Positions 9,589 through 21,261 of a DNA stretch of 64,000 nucleotides are shown in pieces. The position numbers and the translations under genes are program-made. A model generated the notes under the pieces. The model saw only the letters and a program-made list of their open reading frames with translations, did no database searches and was not told the origin of the DNA. Position 1 is the first letter of the stretch. Each line of letters starts with the position of its first letter. This DNA is from Mesorhizobium sp. GTDB lineage: Bacteria; Pseudomonadota; Alphaproteobacteria; Rhizobiales; Rhizobiaceae. The DNA lies in assembly GCF_023954305.1 (NCBI RefSeq), contig NZ_JAMLIG010000001.1, forward strand, positions 3,492,001 to 3,556,000. The letters run 5' to 3'.

Positions 9589-10437
9589 ATGGACGACGCC
9601 CGTGCGCGAGACGTGCCGCCGATGGAAGACAAGAGTGCGTACATCGAAAACGTCTTGAGAAACGCCATCACGGCGCGGCGAGCCGATACTGAGGCCAAGC
9701 GCCGGTTGATCTATGAGGCGGCCGAGAGGGCGCTGGAACGTTCGCTCGGTAGGACCGGCGATGCACTAGAACCGGTCCAGACCCTATCCTTGCGCGCGCA
9801 GATGCAGAATGCGATCCACGCAATCGAAGACGATCTTTCGCCCGTGGCCAGCGCGTCTCAAGCAGCGCCCCCATCACCCCAGCCTACGGAAGATATCCCC
9901 ATGACGAACGTCACGCCCCAGGTGCCTGCCAAATCCCTTGGCGCCGCGCGTTCCCGTCTTTGGCTGTCGATCACTGCCGTCCTGCTACTCGCCGTCGCAG
10001 CCAGCGGCGCGTGGCTGGCTTTCACCGCCGACGAGGGGCCGGCTAACGTGCCGCCGCATGAGCTGGCCGGCGAATTGCTCGACGACACCTACGCCTCGGC
10101 CATAGCCAAGCTCAAGCCGGATCCGCAAATCGCCGGCTATGTCGACCGGATGAGGACGGATGATCGCGTCACCCTCAGCGGGTGGGTGATCGACAAGACG
10201 AACTACGATGTGCCGGTCAGCGTCCTTGCCTATGCCGGAGAGCAGTTGATCGGCGCCGCCGGCAGCCGGGGCAAACGCCCGGATCTGAAGATCAAGGACG
10301 CCGACCCCGATGCCGCGTTTGTGATCGCGGCCGGCGCCCCATGTCCGAAAGGCACGCCGTTGAACGTCATCGGCGTCACATCCGATGGGCGATATGCGCC
10401 GCTGAAGTTCTTCAGGATGGAGCCAGCGTGCCCCTGA
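9589..10437 (+). CDS. Hypothetical protein with one transmembrane segment
   Basis: About 282 residues; no family recognised. The N-terminal ~95 residues are charged and helical, followed by a Pro/Gln-rich linker, one TM segment (about residues 127-147) and a C-terminal ~120-residue domain with the pattern RVTLSGWVIDKTNYDVPVSV and a late AGAPC. The topology suggests an N-in, C-out membrane protein. The start is uncertain: TTG 9574 has a close GAGG, ATG 9589 has no SD but is the first ATG. It is convergent with carA. Confidence 0.7.
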   Translation: MDDARARDVPPMEDKSAYIENVLRNAITARRADTEAKRRLIYEAAERALERSLGRTGDALEPVQTLSLRAQMQNAIHAIEDDLSPVASASQAAPPSPQPTEDIPMTNVTPQVPAKSLGAARSRLWLSITAVLLLAVAASGAWLAFTADEGPANVPPHELAGELLDDTYASAIAKLKPDPQIAGYVDRMRTDDRVTLSGWVIDKTNYDVPVSVLAYAGEQLIGAAGSRGKRPDLKIKDADPDAAFVIAAGAPCPKGTPLNVIGVTSDGRYAPLKFFRMEPACP

Positions 10438-10475
10438 GAATTCGAGGGCCACGCCCAGTCTGATCTGACATGGCA

Positions 10476-11678
10476 CTAACGCTCCGCCAGGGCGGGCTCG
10501 CCTTTGCGCTCGCGGATCAGGTTGACGAAACGGCGGAAAAGATAGTGCGAATCCTGCGGGCCGGGCGAGGCCTCGGGATGGTGCTGGACCGAGAAGACCG
10601 GCCTGCCCGCGAGCGAGATGCCGCAATTCGAGCCGTCGAACAGTGAAACGTGAGTCTCGTCAACGCCTTGCGGCAGGGACTTCGAATCGACCGCGAAGCC
10701 GTGGTTCATCGAGACGATCTCGACTTTGCCGGTGGTATGGTCCTTGACCGGATGGTTGGCGCCGTGATGGCCCTGGTGCATCTTCACCGTCTTCGCGCCG
10801 ACCGCGAGCGCCAGCATCTGGTGACCGAGGCAGATGCCAAAGACCGGGATTCCGGTTTCCAGTAGATCCTTGATCACCGGGACGGCGTATTCACCGGTCG
10901 CCGCCGGATCGCCCGGGCCGTTCGACAGGAAGATGCCGTCGGGCTTCATCGCAAGGATCTCGTCGGCACCGGTCTTGGCCGGCACGACCGTGACCTTCGC
11001 GCCGAGACCCGCCAGCAAACGCAGGATGTTGCGCTTGACGCCATAGTCGATAGCGACGACGTGCATGGTCGGCGCGTCCTGGGTCGAATAGCCTTCGTTC
11101 CAGACCCAGGGCGTTTCGGTCCAGACCGAGGACTGGCCGGAGGTAACCTCCCGGGCGAGATCCAGGCCGACGAGGCCTGACCACTCGCGGGCCTGTCGCT
11201 TCAGATCCTCGATGTCGAATTTGCCGTCCGGCGCGTGGGCGATGACGGCATTGGGCGCGCCCTTCTCGCGGATCAGCGCGGTGAGCGCGCGCGTGTCGAT
11301 GCCGCTCATCGCGATGATGCCGCGCCGCTTCAGCCAGTGGTCGAGGTGCTCTGCAGACCGGTAGCTCGACGGATTGGTGACGTCGGCCTTGAAGACCGCG
11401 CCGACGGCACCGGCGCGCATGGCCGGCGTCAGATCCTCGATGTCCTCGGCATTGGTGCCGATATTGCCGATGTGCGGGAAGGTGAACGTCACGATCTGAC
11501 CGGCGTAGGACGGATCGGTTAGGATCTCCTCGTAGCCGGTGAGCGCGGTGTTGAAGACCACTTCGGCGACCGCGGATCCCGTTGCGCCAAGGCCTCGGCC
11601 CCAAATCATCGTGCCGTCCGCGAGTACGAGGCAGGCGGTCGGAGCCTCTCTGCTCCAGGGGGCGGTCTTCTCGGCCAT
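10476..11678 (-). CDS. carA: Carbamoyl-phosphate synthase small subunit
   Basis: A 400-residue glutamine amidotransferase subunit that releases ammonia from glutamine for the large subunit CarB, making carbamoyl phosphate for arginine and pyrimidines. The N-terminal CPSase_sm_chain domain contains [15 protein letters not shown] and FTFPHIGN; the C-terminal class I glutaminase domain carries the nucleophile Cys in GICLGHQ and the His/Glu pair in [10 protein letters not shown]. The start ATG 11678 is chosen because AAGGAGA lies just upstream and the protein then has family length; the longer frame to 11786 adds an unrelated leader. carB is not in the window. Confidence 0.97.
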   Translation of the reverse strand: MAEKTAPWSREAPTACLVLADGTMIWGRGLGATGSAVAEVVFNTALTGYEEILTDPSYAGQIVTFTFPHIGNIGTNAEDIEDLTPAMRAGAVGAVFKADVTNPSSYRSAEHLDHWLKRRGIIAMSGIDTRALTALIREKGAPNAVIAHAPDGKFDIEDLKRQAREWSGLVGLDLAREVTSGQSSVWTETPWVWNEGYSTQDAPTMHVVAIDYGVKRNILRLLAGLGAKVTVVPAKTGADEILAMKPDGIFLSNGPGDPAATGEYAVPVIKDLLETGIPVFGICLGHQMLALAVGAKTVKMHQGHHGANHPVKDHTTGKVEIVSMNHGFAVDSKSLPQGVDETHVSLFDGSNCGISLAGRPVFSVQHHPEASPGPQDSHYLFRRFVNLIRERKGEPALAER

Positions 11679-11960
11679 GAGGTCTCCTTCGCCGGCGGCA
11701 CCGGCCTTGCATACGGCCGATATAGGGGCCATATGGCGCATGACAAAACACAAGGGCGGCAAAAGCCATCCTTGTGGGCAACACAACGTCCGTGTCTCGA
11801 GGCGCGGACAATATGCGAACGGCGGGAAGCGGTCAACAACCGCCCGGGTTTCGCACCGCGATATGCTTCCTTCGACAAATCAAGGACTTAAGCGGTCAGA
11901 AACGAATTGCGCGGCCCCATTGCTGCCGCTATCCTTGCCCGTCGCCACAGGAGTGACACC

Positions 11961-12410
11961 ATGCGCGAGATTCTCGCCGCACAGTTGAAGGACGCCCTCA
12001 AATCGGGCGACAAACGACGCATTTCGACCATCCGGCTGATCCAGGCCGCGATCAAGGACCGCGATATCGCGGCGCGCGGCGCGGGCAAGGATCCGGTGAA
12101 CGACGAGGAGATCATGCAGATCCTCGCCAAGATGGTGAAGCAGCGCGACGAATCGGCCCGCATCTACGAAGAAGCCAACAGGCTCGAACTCGCCCAGCAG
12201 GAGCGCGAGGAGATCGGCGTCATCAAGTCGTTCCTCCCCAAGCAACTGGGCGAGGACGAGGTGAAACAGGTCTGTGCCAAGATCGTGGCCGATGTCGGCG
12301 CGGATGGCCTGCGCGACATGGGCCGCTGCATGGCCGCGCTCAAGGAGCGCTATCCCGGCCAGATGGACTTCGGCAAGGCGAGCGGCGTGGTCAAGACGCT
12401 GCTGCAGTGA
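11961..12410 (+). CDS. GatB/YqeY domain-containing protein
   Basis: A 149-residue YqeY family protein, resembling the tRNA-binding C-terminal domain of the GatB amidotransferase subunit. It is all helical with the family features IKDRDIAARG near the N-terminus and the conserved YPGQMDFGKASGVVKTLL end. Function is not firmly known; a tRNA-related role is inferred from homology. ATG 11961 follows CAGGAG. It is divergent from carA (282 bases apart), a neighbourhood common in alphaproteobacteria, and is followed by a hairpin at 12420-12444. Confidence 0.93.
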   Translation: MREILAAQLKDALKSGDKRRISTIRLIQAAIKDRDIAARGAGKDPVNDEEIMQILAKMVKQRDESARIYEEANRLELAQQEREEIGVIKSFLPKQLGEDEVKQVCAKIVADVGADGLRDMGRCMAALKERYPGQMDFGKASGVVKTLLQ

Positions 12411-12419
12411 GAGGTGCGG

Positions 12420-12444
12420 TTCCGGCGGGCATGACCCGCCGGAA
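12420..12444. terminator. Hairpin between convergent genes
   Basis: TTCCGGCGGG (12420-12429) and CCCGCCGGAA (12435-12444) form a perfect 10-base stem with a 5-base loop between the convergent yqeY-like and Na/Pi cotransporter genes. There is no clear T run, so it may act as a weak bidirectional terminator or an mRNA 3' end. Confidence 0.55.
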
Positions 12445-12468
12445 TCCCGTCGTTCCACCTGTTTCCCG

Positions 12469-14133
12469 TCACGACGCCTTGAGACGCGAGCCGCGCAGGA
12501 GGCCCTGCTCCTCCAGAACCGGGTAGGCGATCGAGGCGAGCAGCGAGTTGATCTGCTTGAGGTCGCGGATCGTGTCGAGATGGATCGAACTCGTCTCGAC
12601 GCTCTTCGCCGTGCCGTCGCGCAGACGTTCGAAATGGCCCTGGGTGGAGAGCTTCTCGCGGTCGCGCAGCCGGTCCTTCTCCTGGACGAGCTGCAGCGCG
12701 GTCTCGCGGTCGCGGCTGATCAGCACGTTGAAGGCAAGGCGGGCGTTGCCGAGCACAGAGGCGTGGAAGGCGGTGAGTTCGCGCCAGCCGTCGTCGGTGA
12801 ATTCCAGCTTTCGGTCCATCTTCTTCTGCACGTGGACCAGCATGTTGCGGACGATGATGTCGCCGACTTGTTCCAGCTTGACGCAGGCGCCGATCAGTTC
12901 CTGGCAGCGCAACGCCTCCGCTTCCGAAAGGGTGCGGGCGGTGACGCGGGCGAGGTAGAGCTTGATCGCCGCGTGCCAGCGGTCGACGCGGTCGTCGAGG
13001 CCCGACAGCCTGTCGATGCGCGCCTGGCTCGGATGGCGGTAGAGCTCGATCACCTCGGACAGCATGATCTCGACCGTCTCGCAGATGCGTACCACTTCTC
13101 GGGTGGCGTTGGCGAGCGCCTGTCCCGGCGTGTCGAGAGCAGCCTCATCCAGGGCGCTCAGCTCGACCGGCACGGCTTCCGGGCTCTGGGCCGGAGGAGC
13201 TGAAAGGTTCGCGAGCCGCTCGGCGGCGCGTGCGGCAAGCGGGGCAAGCGCGAAGCCCGACAGGGCGAGCAGGCCGTTGAAGGCGATGTGGGCATGGACG
13301 ACCTGGGTTGCCGGCGAGGTGCCGAGCCATGCCAGGTCCGGCGCCGCAAGCTGCAAGGCGGTCAGGGCAAGGATCGCGCCGATGCCTCGCATCAGAAGGT
13401 TGCCGATCGGAACCACGCGGGCGGCCGGAACCGCGCCGCGCGACAGGAGCACCGCGATGGCGCCGGCACCGAGATTGGCGCCGAGAACCAGCACGATGCC
13501 GAGTTCGGCGGGAACGAGGTTGCGGGCGGCCAGCGTCGCGATGAGCAGGATGGCGGCCACGCTCGAATGGAAGAGCCAGGTCATGATGGCGGCGAGAAGG
13601 AAGGCGGTGGCCGGATCGCTCGACAGGTAGTTGACGACGACCGGCAGGAGGCGGCTCTCGCGCAGCGGCTCCGAGGCCTCGCCGATCAGCCTGAGCGACA
13701 TGATCAGCAGACCTATGCCGACCAGGATGCGCCCGAACTGGCGCCAGGCGCGCCGCTCGGTCGACAGGAACATCGTGGTGCCCGCGAGGATGGTCAGCGG
13801 CACGAGGATGGAGAGGTCGAAGGACAAGAGCTTGACGACCAGCGCCGAGCCGAGATCGGCGCCGAGGACGGCGAGCAGGCCGGCGGTTCCGCCCACTACG
13901 CCGGCGCCGGAGAATGAGGCGACGAGCAGGCTCACCGCCGTGGCACTCTGCAGGGCGATGGCAAGAAGCGCGCCGCCAAGCACGGCCAGCAGCGGATTGC
14001 GCAGCGCCGGCGCCAGGCGGTTGCGCAATACACCGCCATAGGCGCGTTCGACGCCAGTGCGCACCATGCGCGTCGCCCACAGCAACAGCGCCACGGCGCC
14101 GGCCAAGTTGAGGAGGACGATGATCCCGCTCAT
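12469..14133 (-). CDS. Na/Pi cotransporter family protein (NptA/YjbB type)
   Basis: A 554-residue sodium/phosphate cotransporter homologue. The N-terminal ~330 residues hold two Na_Pi_cotrans repeats with several TM helices and the family signature GGALLAIALQSATAV (repeat 1) and MTWLFHSSVAAIL (repeat 2), where QSxT/HSS residues line the transport path. The C-terminal ~200 residues form a PhoU-like helical domain (VCETVEIML, DDRVDRWHAAIKL). It probably moves phosphate across the inner membrane, often as efflux in bacteria. The ATG start gives the family N-terminus. No pho genes adjoin. Confidence 0.92.
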   Translation of the reverse strand: MSGIIVLLNLAGAVALLLWATRMVRTGVERAYGGVLRNRLAPALRNPLLAVLGGALLAIALQSATAVSLLVASFSGAGVVGGTAGLLAVLGADLGSALVVKLLSFDLSILVPLTILAGTTMFLSTERRAWRQFGRILVGIGLLIMSLRLIGEASEPLRESRLLPVVVNYLSSDPATAFLLAAIMTWLFHSSVAAILLIATLAARNLVPAELGIVLVLGANLGAGAIAVLLSRGAVPAARVVPIGNLLMRGIGAILALTALQLAAPDLAWLGTSPATQVVHAHIAFNGLLALSGFALAPLAARAAERLANLSAPPAQSPEAVPVELSALDEAALDTPGQALANATREVVRICETVEIMLSEVIELYRHPSQARIDRLSGLDDRVDRWHAAIKLYLARVTARTLSEAEALRCQELIGACVKLEQVGDIIVRNMLVHVQKKMDRKLEFTDDGWRELTAFHASVLGNARLAFNVLISRDRETALQLVQEKDRLRDREKLSTQGHFERLRDGTAKSVETSSIHLDTIRDLKQINSLLASIAYPVLEEQGLLRGSRLKAS

Positions 14134-14400
14134 GACGACATTCGGATGCTCGACCAGCCATGCATGCAGCGCGTCTCGTCGGATAGGGAGTTAAAGCAGC
14201 GAATCGATAGCATAGTCGAAGTCCTGTAGATTAGCCGGATAATATTTCTCCGCTGTCGAAAGCGCCCCTCCGGCAGCGACCGGCGATGTCGGGAACGGAG
14301 CGGCTGCGGCGCTGATGCGACCGGAAGACTTCCCGCCGGAGACCTAACGTCGGTATATGAAAGCGGTTCAAATCACGCCTCGGCCAATCTGGGCACTGCC

Positions 14401-14967
14401 ATGATCTCTCAGCCACGGATTCACATAACCGGTGCGTCCGGCACGGGCACCTCGACACTTGGTGCGGCACTTGCCGAACGGCTCGCTGTGCCGCAATTCG
14501 ACGTCGACGATTTCTACTGGGTGCCGACCGATCCACCCTTCTCGCAGAAGCGCGCGGTACCGGAGAGACTGCAGCTGCTGGAAGCGGCGATAGCTGGTCG
14601 AGGCTGGCTGCTCTCCGGCTCGTTGGTCGGTTGGGGTGAGCCGTTGCTGCGCGACGTCGACCTGATCGTATTTCTCCAGGTACCGACAGTCGTTCGGCTG
14701 GCCAGGCTAAGAGCGCGAGAGCGCAGCCGCTACGGCGATGCGATCCTGCCGGGCGGAAAGATGGAGCATATCCATATCGCGTTCATGGAATGGGCGGCCC
14801 AGTATGACCATCCCAGTTTCTCGGGTCGCAGCCTGGCCGCGCATGATGCGTGGCTGAATCGACAGACCGCGCCAGTGTTGCGGATCGACGGCTTGCTGCC
14901 GACGGGGCGGCAGATCGAACGCGTGCTGCGCGAATGGCAAGGGCCGAGCGACTTGCCGGAGGCATAG
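14401..14967 (+). CDS. Adenylate kinase-like P-loop ATPase
   Basis: A 188-residue nucleotide-kinase-like protein. The Walker A loop GASGTGTST lies at about residues 11-19, followed by FDVDDFYW (family acidic segment) and a lid-like RARERSRYGD region near 102-111. It resembles the small AAA/adenylate-kinase-like proteins annotated as topology modulation or shikimate-kinase-like; the phosphate acceptor is unknown. The preceding 267 bases (14134-14400) show no gene. It is convergent with the MFS gene. Confidence 0.8.
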   Translation: MISQPRIHITGASGTGTSTLGAALAERLAVPQFDVDDFYWVPTDPPFSQKRAVPERLQLLEAAIAGRGWLLSGSLVGWGEPLLRDVDLIVFLQVPTVVRLARLRARERSRYGDAILPGGKMEHIHIAFMEWAAQYDHPSFSGRSLAAHDAWLNRQTAPVLRIDGLLPTGRQIERVLREWQGPSDLPEA

Positions 14968-15017
14968 ACGGCCGATTGCGGACCCGGCGCGACGATGTCG
15001 GGTTGCGCCGAAGCCGG

Positions 15018-16214
15018 TCACGCAGCCTCCGTCGCGGCGGAGAGGGGAGCGGGCGGACGCCGGCCGCTGCGCCGTTCGGCCCACCATGACAGGGTCGCGA
15101 CGGCGGTGGCGAGCGTCAGCGCGGCGACCCCGAACAGCGGCAGCGCGCGGTAGGGCACGCCTGCGTTGAGGACGATCGCACCGAAAGAGGCGGCGATTGC
15201 GATGCCGAGATTGAAGCCGGACGGAATGAGCGCAGAGGCGAGATTCGGCGCATCCGCCGTCCAGCCGAGGATGCGCGACTGGATGGGCGTGCCGATGGCG
15301 AAGTTCAGGCCTCCCCAGACGAAGAGCGCGACCACCATCGGAACCGGGTAGGGGCTGACGACATAGATGACGAGGAGGAGGACGGCCTGGATGGCGAGAA
15401 GGGAGATCAGGCTCGGCATCAACCGCCAGTCGGCGAGGCGGCCTCCTGCCAGCACGCCCACCGTGGAGCCGATGCCGATAGCAAGCAGAACCCAGGGGAT
15501 CGTGCGCTCGGTCAGGCCGGTAACCGTCTGGAGCAGCGGGGAAATGTAGGTGAAGGGCAGCATCTGGCCGATCATCAGCATCAGCATGATGATCAGGCAG
15601 GTCCAGACCTGTTGGCGTCCGAGCGCGCGGATTTCGCGGGATAGACTCCCTGGCCTGTGTGCGGGGCCGACGCGGCGGGGCAGGAGAAGCGCGATGGCCG
15701 TCAGGCTCAGGATGCCGAGCGCGAACATAGACCAGAAGGTGGCGCGCCAGCCGAGCCAGCCGCCGATGGCCGCGCCGATCGGCACGCCGATGATGTTGGA
15801 CACGGTCAGACCGGCGAGAATGATGGCAATGGCCTGGCCGCGCTTTCCCTCGGGCACCAGGCTGACCGCCACAACCATTGCCACGCCGAAGAATGTACCG
15901 TGGGTAACGGCGATCGCGGCGCGAAGCGCCAGCATGGTCGGGAAATCGGGTGCCAGCGCACAGGCCATCTGGCCGACGGTAAAGACGGCGAGTAGGGCGA
16001 GAAGCAGCGTCTTTCGCGGTACTGCCGCTGTGACGACGGTCACGAACGGGCCGCCCAGCGCGACGCCCAGAGCGTAGCCGGAGACGAGATAGCCGGCGCT
16101 CGGCACGGACACATCGAGGCCGTCCGCCACCTGCGGCAGGATGCCGGCGATGACGAATTCGGTCGTGCCGAAGGCGAAAGCAGCGAGGAAGAGGGCGATC
16201 AAGGGGAGGGGCAT
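15018..16214 (-). CDS. MFS transporter (DHA1, AraJ/Cmx-like)
   Basis: A 398-residue major facilitator with 12 predicted TM helices. The N-terminus LIALFLAAFAFGTTEFVIAGILPQVA is the hallmark of the AraJ/Cmx/YdhP drug and sugar efflux group, and the GTFFGVAMVVAV and PEGKRGQAIAI segments fit loop 4-5 of the family. Probably a drug-proton antiporter; substrate unknown. ATG 16214 (residue 50 of the longest frame) is chosen because the first TM begins directly after it. Confidence 0.9.
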   Translation of the reverse strand: MPLPLIALFLAAFAFGTTEFVIAGILPQVADGLDVSVPSAGYLVSGYALGVALGGPFVTVVTAAVPRKTLLLALLAVFTVGQMACALAPDFPTMLALRAAIAVTHGTFFGVAMVVAVSLVPEGKRGQAIAIILAGLTVSNIIGVPIGAAIGGWLGWRATFWSMFALGILSLTAIALLLPRRVGPAHRPGSLSREIRALGRQQVWTCLIIMLMLMIGQMLPFTYISPLLQTVTGLTERTIPWVLLAIGIGSTVGVLAGGRLADWRLMPSLISLLAIQAVLLLVIYVVSPYPVPMVVALFVWGGLNFAIGTPIQSRILGWTADAPNLASALIPSGFNLGIAIAASFGAIVLNAGVPYRALPLFGVAALTLATAVATLSWWAERRSGRRPPAPLSAATEAA

Positions 16215-16488
16215 CGAAACGACCGGCCAAATTGGCAAACACTGGGGAGGAGTTAAAGCACTGGCGAAAAGGCTGCTAGCACCACGAATCCGGGTGCGCG
16301 GCAATGCAGATCTGCGGGAACGGGGTGTAGTTTTTCTGGATGGGTGTAAGCCCGTCCGCAAACGTTGCCGCGGAACAGAGACACGCCGCGCTTGTAAACC
16401 AGCCTTTTCGTCGCGGCAACCCTGTGAAAGCCGGTGAAAGGCGAGCGTGCCTCTCGCGCGCCGGGGCGGAGCGGCCTACATACGGGCC

Positions 16489-18399
16489 ATGCGCTTTCCG
16501 CCAAGCTTCCTCGACGAGATCCGCGACCGGGTGCCGATTTCCTCGGTGATCGGCAGCCGCGTCTCGTGGGACCGCAAGAAGACGAATGCGTCGCGCGGCG
16601 ACTACTGGGCGTGCTGCCCGTTTCACGGCGAGAAGTCGCCGTCTTTTCACTGCGAGGACAAGAAGGGGCGCTACCACTGCTTCGGCTGCGGCGTGTCGGG
16701 CGACCATTTCCGCTTTCTGACCGACCTCGAAGGCCTGTCCTTCCCCGAAGCCGTTGAGCGGATCGCCGGCATGGCCGGCGTGGCGATGCCGGCGCGGGAC
16801 GAGGGCGAGGTGCGCCGCGAGCAGCAGCGCGCCAGCCTCACCGACGTGATGGAGTTGGCGGCGCGCTGGTTCCAGGACCGGCTGCAGGGGCCGGAGGGCG
16901 CCAAGGCCAGGGCCTATCTGCGCGACCGGGGGCTCACCTCGGTGACGCAGCAGACGTTCCGCCTGGGCTATGCGCCGGAGAGCCGCAACGCGTTGAAGGA
17001 GTATCTGGCGTCGAAGGGAATCACCAAGGACCAAATAGAGGCCTGCGGGCTGGTGCGGCACGGCGACGACATCGCCGTCTCCTACGACTATTTCCGCGAC
17101 CGGATCATGTTTCCGATCGAGGACCGGCAGGGGAAGGTGATCGCCTTCGGCGGCCGGGCGCTGAGTTCCGATGCGCTCGCCAAATACATGAACTCGCCGG
17201 ACACCGAGCTTTTTCACAAGGGCAACGTGCTCTACAATTTCGCCCGTGCCCGCAAGGCTCAAGGGCGCGAGGGCACGATCATCGCGGTCGAAGGCTACAT
17301 GGACGCGATCGCGCTGTCGCAGGCGGGATTCGGCAACGTCGTGGCGCCGCTGGGCACGGCGCTGACGGAAAACCAGCTGGAACTCTTGTGGCGGATGACC
17401 GGCGAGCCGGTGCTTTGTTTCGACGGCGACAAGGCGGGGCTCAAGGCGGCGTGGCGCGCGGCGGATCTCGCGCTGCCGTTGGTGCAGCCGGGCAAGACAG
17501 TGCGGTTTGCGTTGCTCGCCGAGGGCAAGGATCCGGATGACCTGGTACGGACGGAGGGGCCGGACGCGTTCGCGAAGGCGCTCGGAGAGGCGCGCCCACT
17601 CGTCGACCTGATCTGGATGCGCGAGACGTCGGGCGGGGTGTTCGACACGCCGGAGAAGCGGGCGGAACTGGAAAAGACGCTTCGCGAGATCACCTCGCGT
17701 ATCCGGGACGAGACCGTGCGCTTCCACTACAGCCAGGAAATGCGCGAGCGCGTGCAGGTGTTTTTCGGCTCGAGGCGTCCGCCCCGCAACCAGGGCGGCA
17801 ATTTTCGCAAGGACGACCAGCAGCGGAAGGGCCCGATCGCCGAGGGGCGCATGCCGGTGAGCGAAAGCCTGGCACGTTCGGCACTGGTCAAGGGCGGCGC
17901 GATGCCGCTGCGCGAGGCGGCGATCATGGTGGCGCTGATCAGCCATCCGGCGCTGATCGACGAGAACTACGAGCAGATCGAGATGCTCGACCTGTCGCAT
18001 CCCGGGCTGGCGCAACTGCATTCGGCAATGCTCGATGCGCTGGCGCACGACGCCGCCGGCGACCGGGAAACGCTGCTGGAGGTGATCCGGTCTGCCGGGC
18101 TGGAGCCCGTCTGGGATCTGGCGACGGCTATGGTCCGGCGCGTCCGCAACTGGCCGGCGCTCGACGACGCAGCACTCGACGACGCCCGCGATGCCTTCGC
18201 GCAGGCGCTCCACTTGCACCGCAGCCAGCGCACTCTACATAAGGAATTGAAGGCGGCGGAGATCGCGCTCGCGTCGGAATCGACGGAAGAAAACTTCCTC
18301 CGCCTTCTCGACATACAGTCACAGTTCCGCGACATCCAGGCAACCGAAGCGCTGATCGAGGGCTTCGGGGTCCAGTCGGGACGCGCGGGACGAAACTGA
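16489..18399 (+). CDS. dnaG: DNA primase
   Basis: A 636-residue primase that makes RNA primers for replication. The N-terminal CHC2 zinc finger has Cys43, His46, Cys64 and Cys67 (CPFHGEKSPSF...CFGC). The TOPRIM catalytic core has the Glu in IIAVEGYMDAI and the DxD in LCFDGDKAGLKAA. The C-terminal helicase-binding domain follows. The ATG at 16489 gives the canonical RFPPSFLDEIRDRVPI start. It is followed 375 bases later by rpoD in the same direction, the usual dnaG-rpoD order. The 274 bases between the divergent MFS gene and dnaG hold no recognised element. Confidence 0.97.
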   Translation: MRFPPSFLDEIRDRVPISSVIGSRVSWDRKKTNASRGDYWACCPFHGEKSPSFHCEDKKGRYHCFGCGVSGDHFRFLTDLEGLSFPEAVERIAGMAGVAMPARDEGEVRREQQRASLTDVMELAARWFQDRLQGPEGAKARAYLRDRGLTSVTQQTFRLGYAPESRNALKEYLASKGITKDQIEACGLVRHGDDIAVSYDYFRDRIMFPIEDRQGKVIAFGGRALSSDALAKYMNSPDTELFHKGNVLYNFARARKAQGREGTIIAVEGYMDAIALSQAGFGNVVAPLGTALTENQLELLWRMTGEPVLCFDGDKAGLKAAWRAADLALPLVQPGKTVRFALLAEGKDPDDLVRTEGPDAFAKALGEARPLVDLIWMRETSGGVFDTPEKRAELEKTLREITSRIRDETVRFHYSQEMRERVQVFFGSRRPPRNQGGNFRKDDQQRKGPIAEGRMPVSESLARSALVKGGAMPLREAAIMVALISHPALIDENYEQIEMLDLSHPGLAQLHSAMLDALAHDAAGDRETLLEVIRSAGLEPVWDLATAMVRRVRNWPALDDAALDDARDAFAQALHLHRSQRTLHKELKAAEIALASESTEENFLRLLDIQSQFRDIQATEALIEGFGVQSGRAGRN

Positions 18400-18774
18400 G
18401 GGTCGAGCAAAGCGTCCGAAAACCGGGCGAAAGGCCGCAATTGATTCGCTTTTTTGCCGCGAATCAGGTTTGAGCCGCTTGACGTTCGGTACAATTGTCG
18501 GAATCACGACGGTTCGAGACAGGCAAATCTGCGGAAGACCGCCAGATCATGAACTGGCCGAAAGGCCGAGGAACAGGACGGAGCGCTGGCCGCGGCGGGA
18601 AAACTGGGCCCGCATTCGGTAACAGGGTTAATCGGACATTAAGCGGATCGCCCGATAGCTGCTCTCACCGGAGCGGAAATCGATCCGTATCCGCACCTTA
18701 TCCTCGGCAAACGATTCCGGCGCCCTATCTACGGGAGCGGACTCGAACGGCCCACGCGTTTGGAGATGCATAGA
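18400..18774. other. dnaG-rpoD intergenic region
   Basis: These 375 bases contain no convincing gene. They hold the inverted repeat at 18442-18466 and a TTGACG at 18479-18484 that could be a -35 element for rpoD; I cannot identify a good -10 at the standard spacing. An SD (TGGAGA) sits at 18761-18766. Confidence 0.6.
18442..18466. repeat. Perfect inverted repeat with T-rich loop downstream of dnaG
   Basis: TGATTCGC (18442-18449) and GCGAATCA (18459-18466) are perfect 8-base arms around the 9-base loop TTTTTTGCC. The T run is inside the loop rather than after the stem, so a classical terminator is unlikely; an operator is the alternative. Confidence 0.5.
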
Positions 18775-20796
<2,022 letters not shown>

Positions 20797-20824
20797 TCGT
20801 TTGAAACATTTGGCGTATTCTATT

Positions 20825-20856
20825 GAAGCCCGGACCATTCCGGGCTTCACTGTTTT
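20825..20856 (+). terminator. Rho-independent terminator of rpoD
   Basis: GAAGCCCGG (20825-20833) and CCGGGCTTC (20840-20848) form a perfect 9-base stem with a 6-base loop, followed by ACTGTTTT. It lies 29 bases after the rpoD stop. Confidence 0.85.
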
Positions 20857-20880
20857 CGGCGACAAGCCGAGTAAAGATAC

Positions 20881-21261
20881 ATGGATCACTTTCAGCTCAA
20901 CGTGCCGGAAGAGCTTCGACCCCGCGTTTCGCGCAGCCTGGGTATCGGACTTGCCTGGGATGACGCGATCGACGCTCTGCCGAAGCAAAGCTCGTTTTCC
21001 GTGGAAAGCGTCTTCGTCGCCGGGTGCCGGCTCTACCGCAAACTCCGGCCACGCTTCGTTGGCGATAGATGTGCTTTCGAGCCGAGTTGCTCCAGATACG
21101 CTGAATTGTGCTTTCGAACGAGGGGCTGGCGAGATGCATCGAGGCTGACGATCGGGCGGCTCACACGCTGCAAAGCGTGCAACGGAGGATTGGACTTACC
21201 ACCATCGGTTGAGGTATCTTGGCTCTCTTCATTGGGGGACAGGATATGCAATACCGGGTAG
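20881..21261 (+). CDS. Divergent YidD-like membrane-insertion efficiency factor
   Basis: A 126-residue protein whose central part fits YidD: GDRCAFEPSCSRYAELC (Cys64, Cys70) followed by GWRDASRLTIGRLTRCKACNGGLDLPP (Cys97). Canonical YidD reads CRFxPTCSxYxxxA...GxxxGxxLxxxRLxRCxPxxxGGxDPVP, so the C-x5-C-S-x-Y core, the RLxRC and the GGxDxxP tail are kept, but the G and H/P positions differ. YidD assists YidC in inserting membrane proteins. A 45-residue N-terminal extension is unusual. No rnpA, yidC or rpmH is near, so it is probably not the housekeeping copy. Its 3' end overlaps the next gene by 16 bases. Confidence 0.78.
   Translation: MDHFQLNVPEELRPRVSRSLGIGLAWDDAIDALPKQSSFSVESVFVAGCRLYRKLRPRFVGDRCAFEPSCSRYAELCFRTRGWRDASRLTIGRLTRCKACNGGLDLPPSVEVSWLSSLGDRICNTG

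Noticed and set aside
16276..18219. 647-codon minus-strand frame over dnaG
   Set aside because: Antisense of dnaG.
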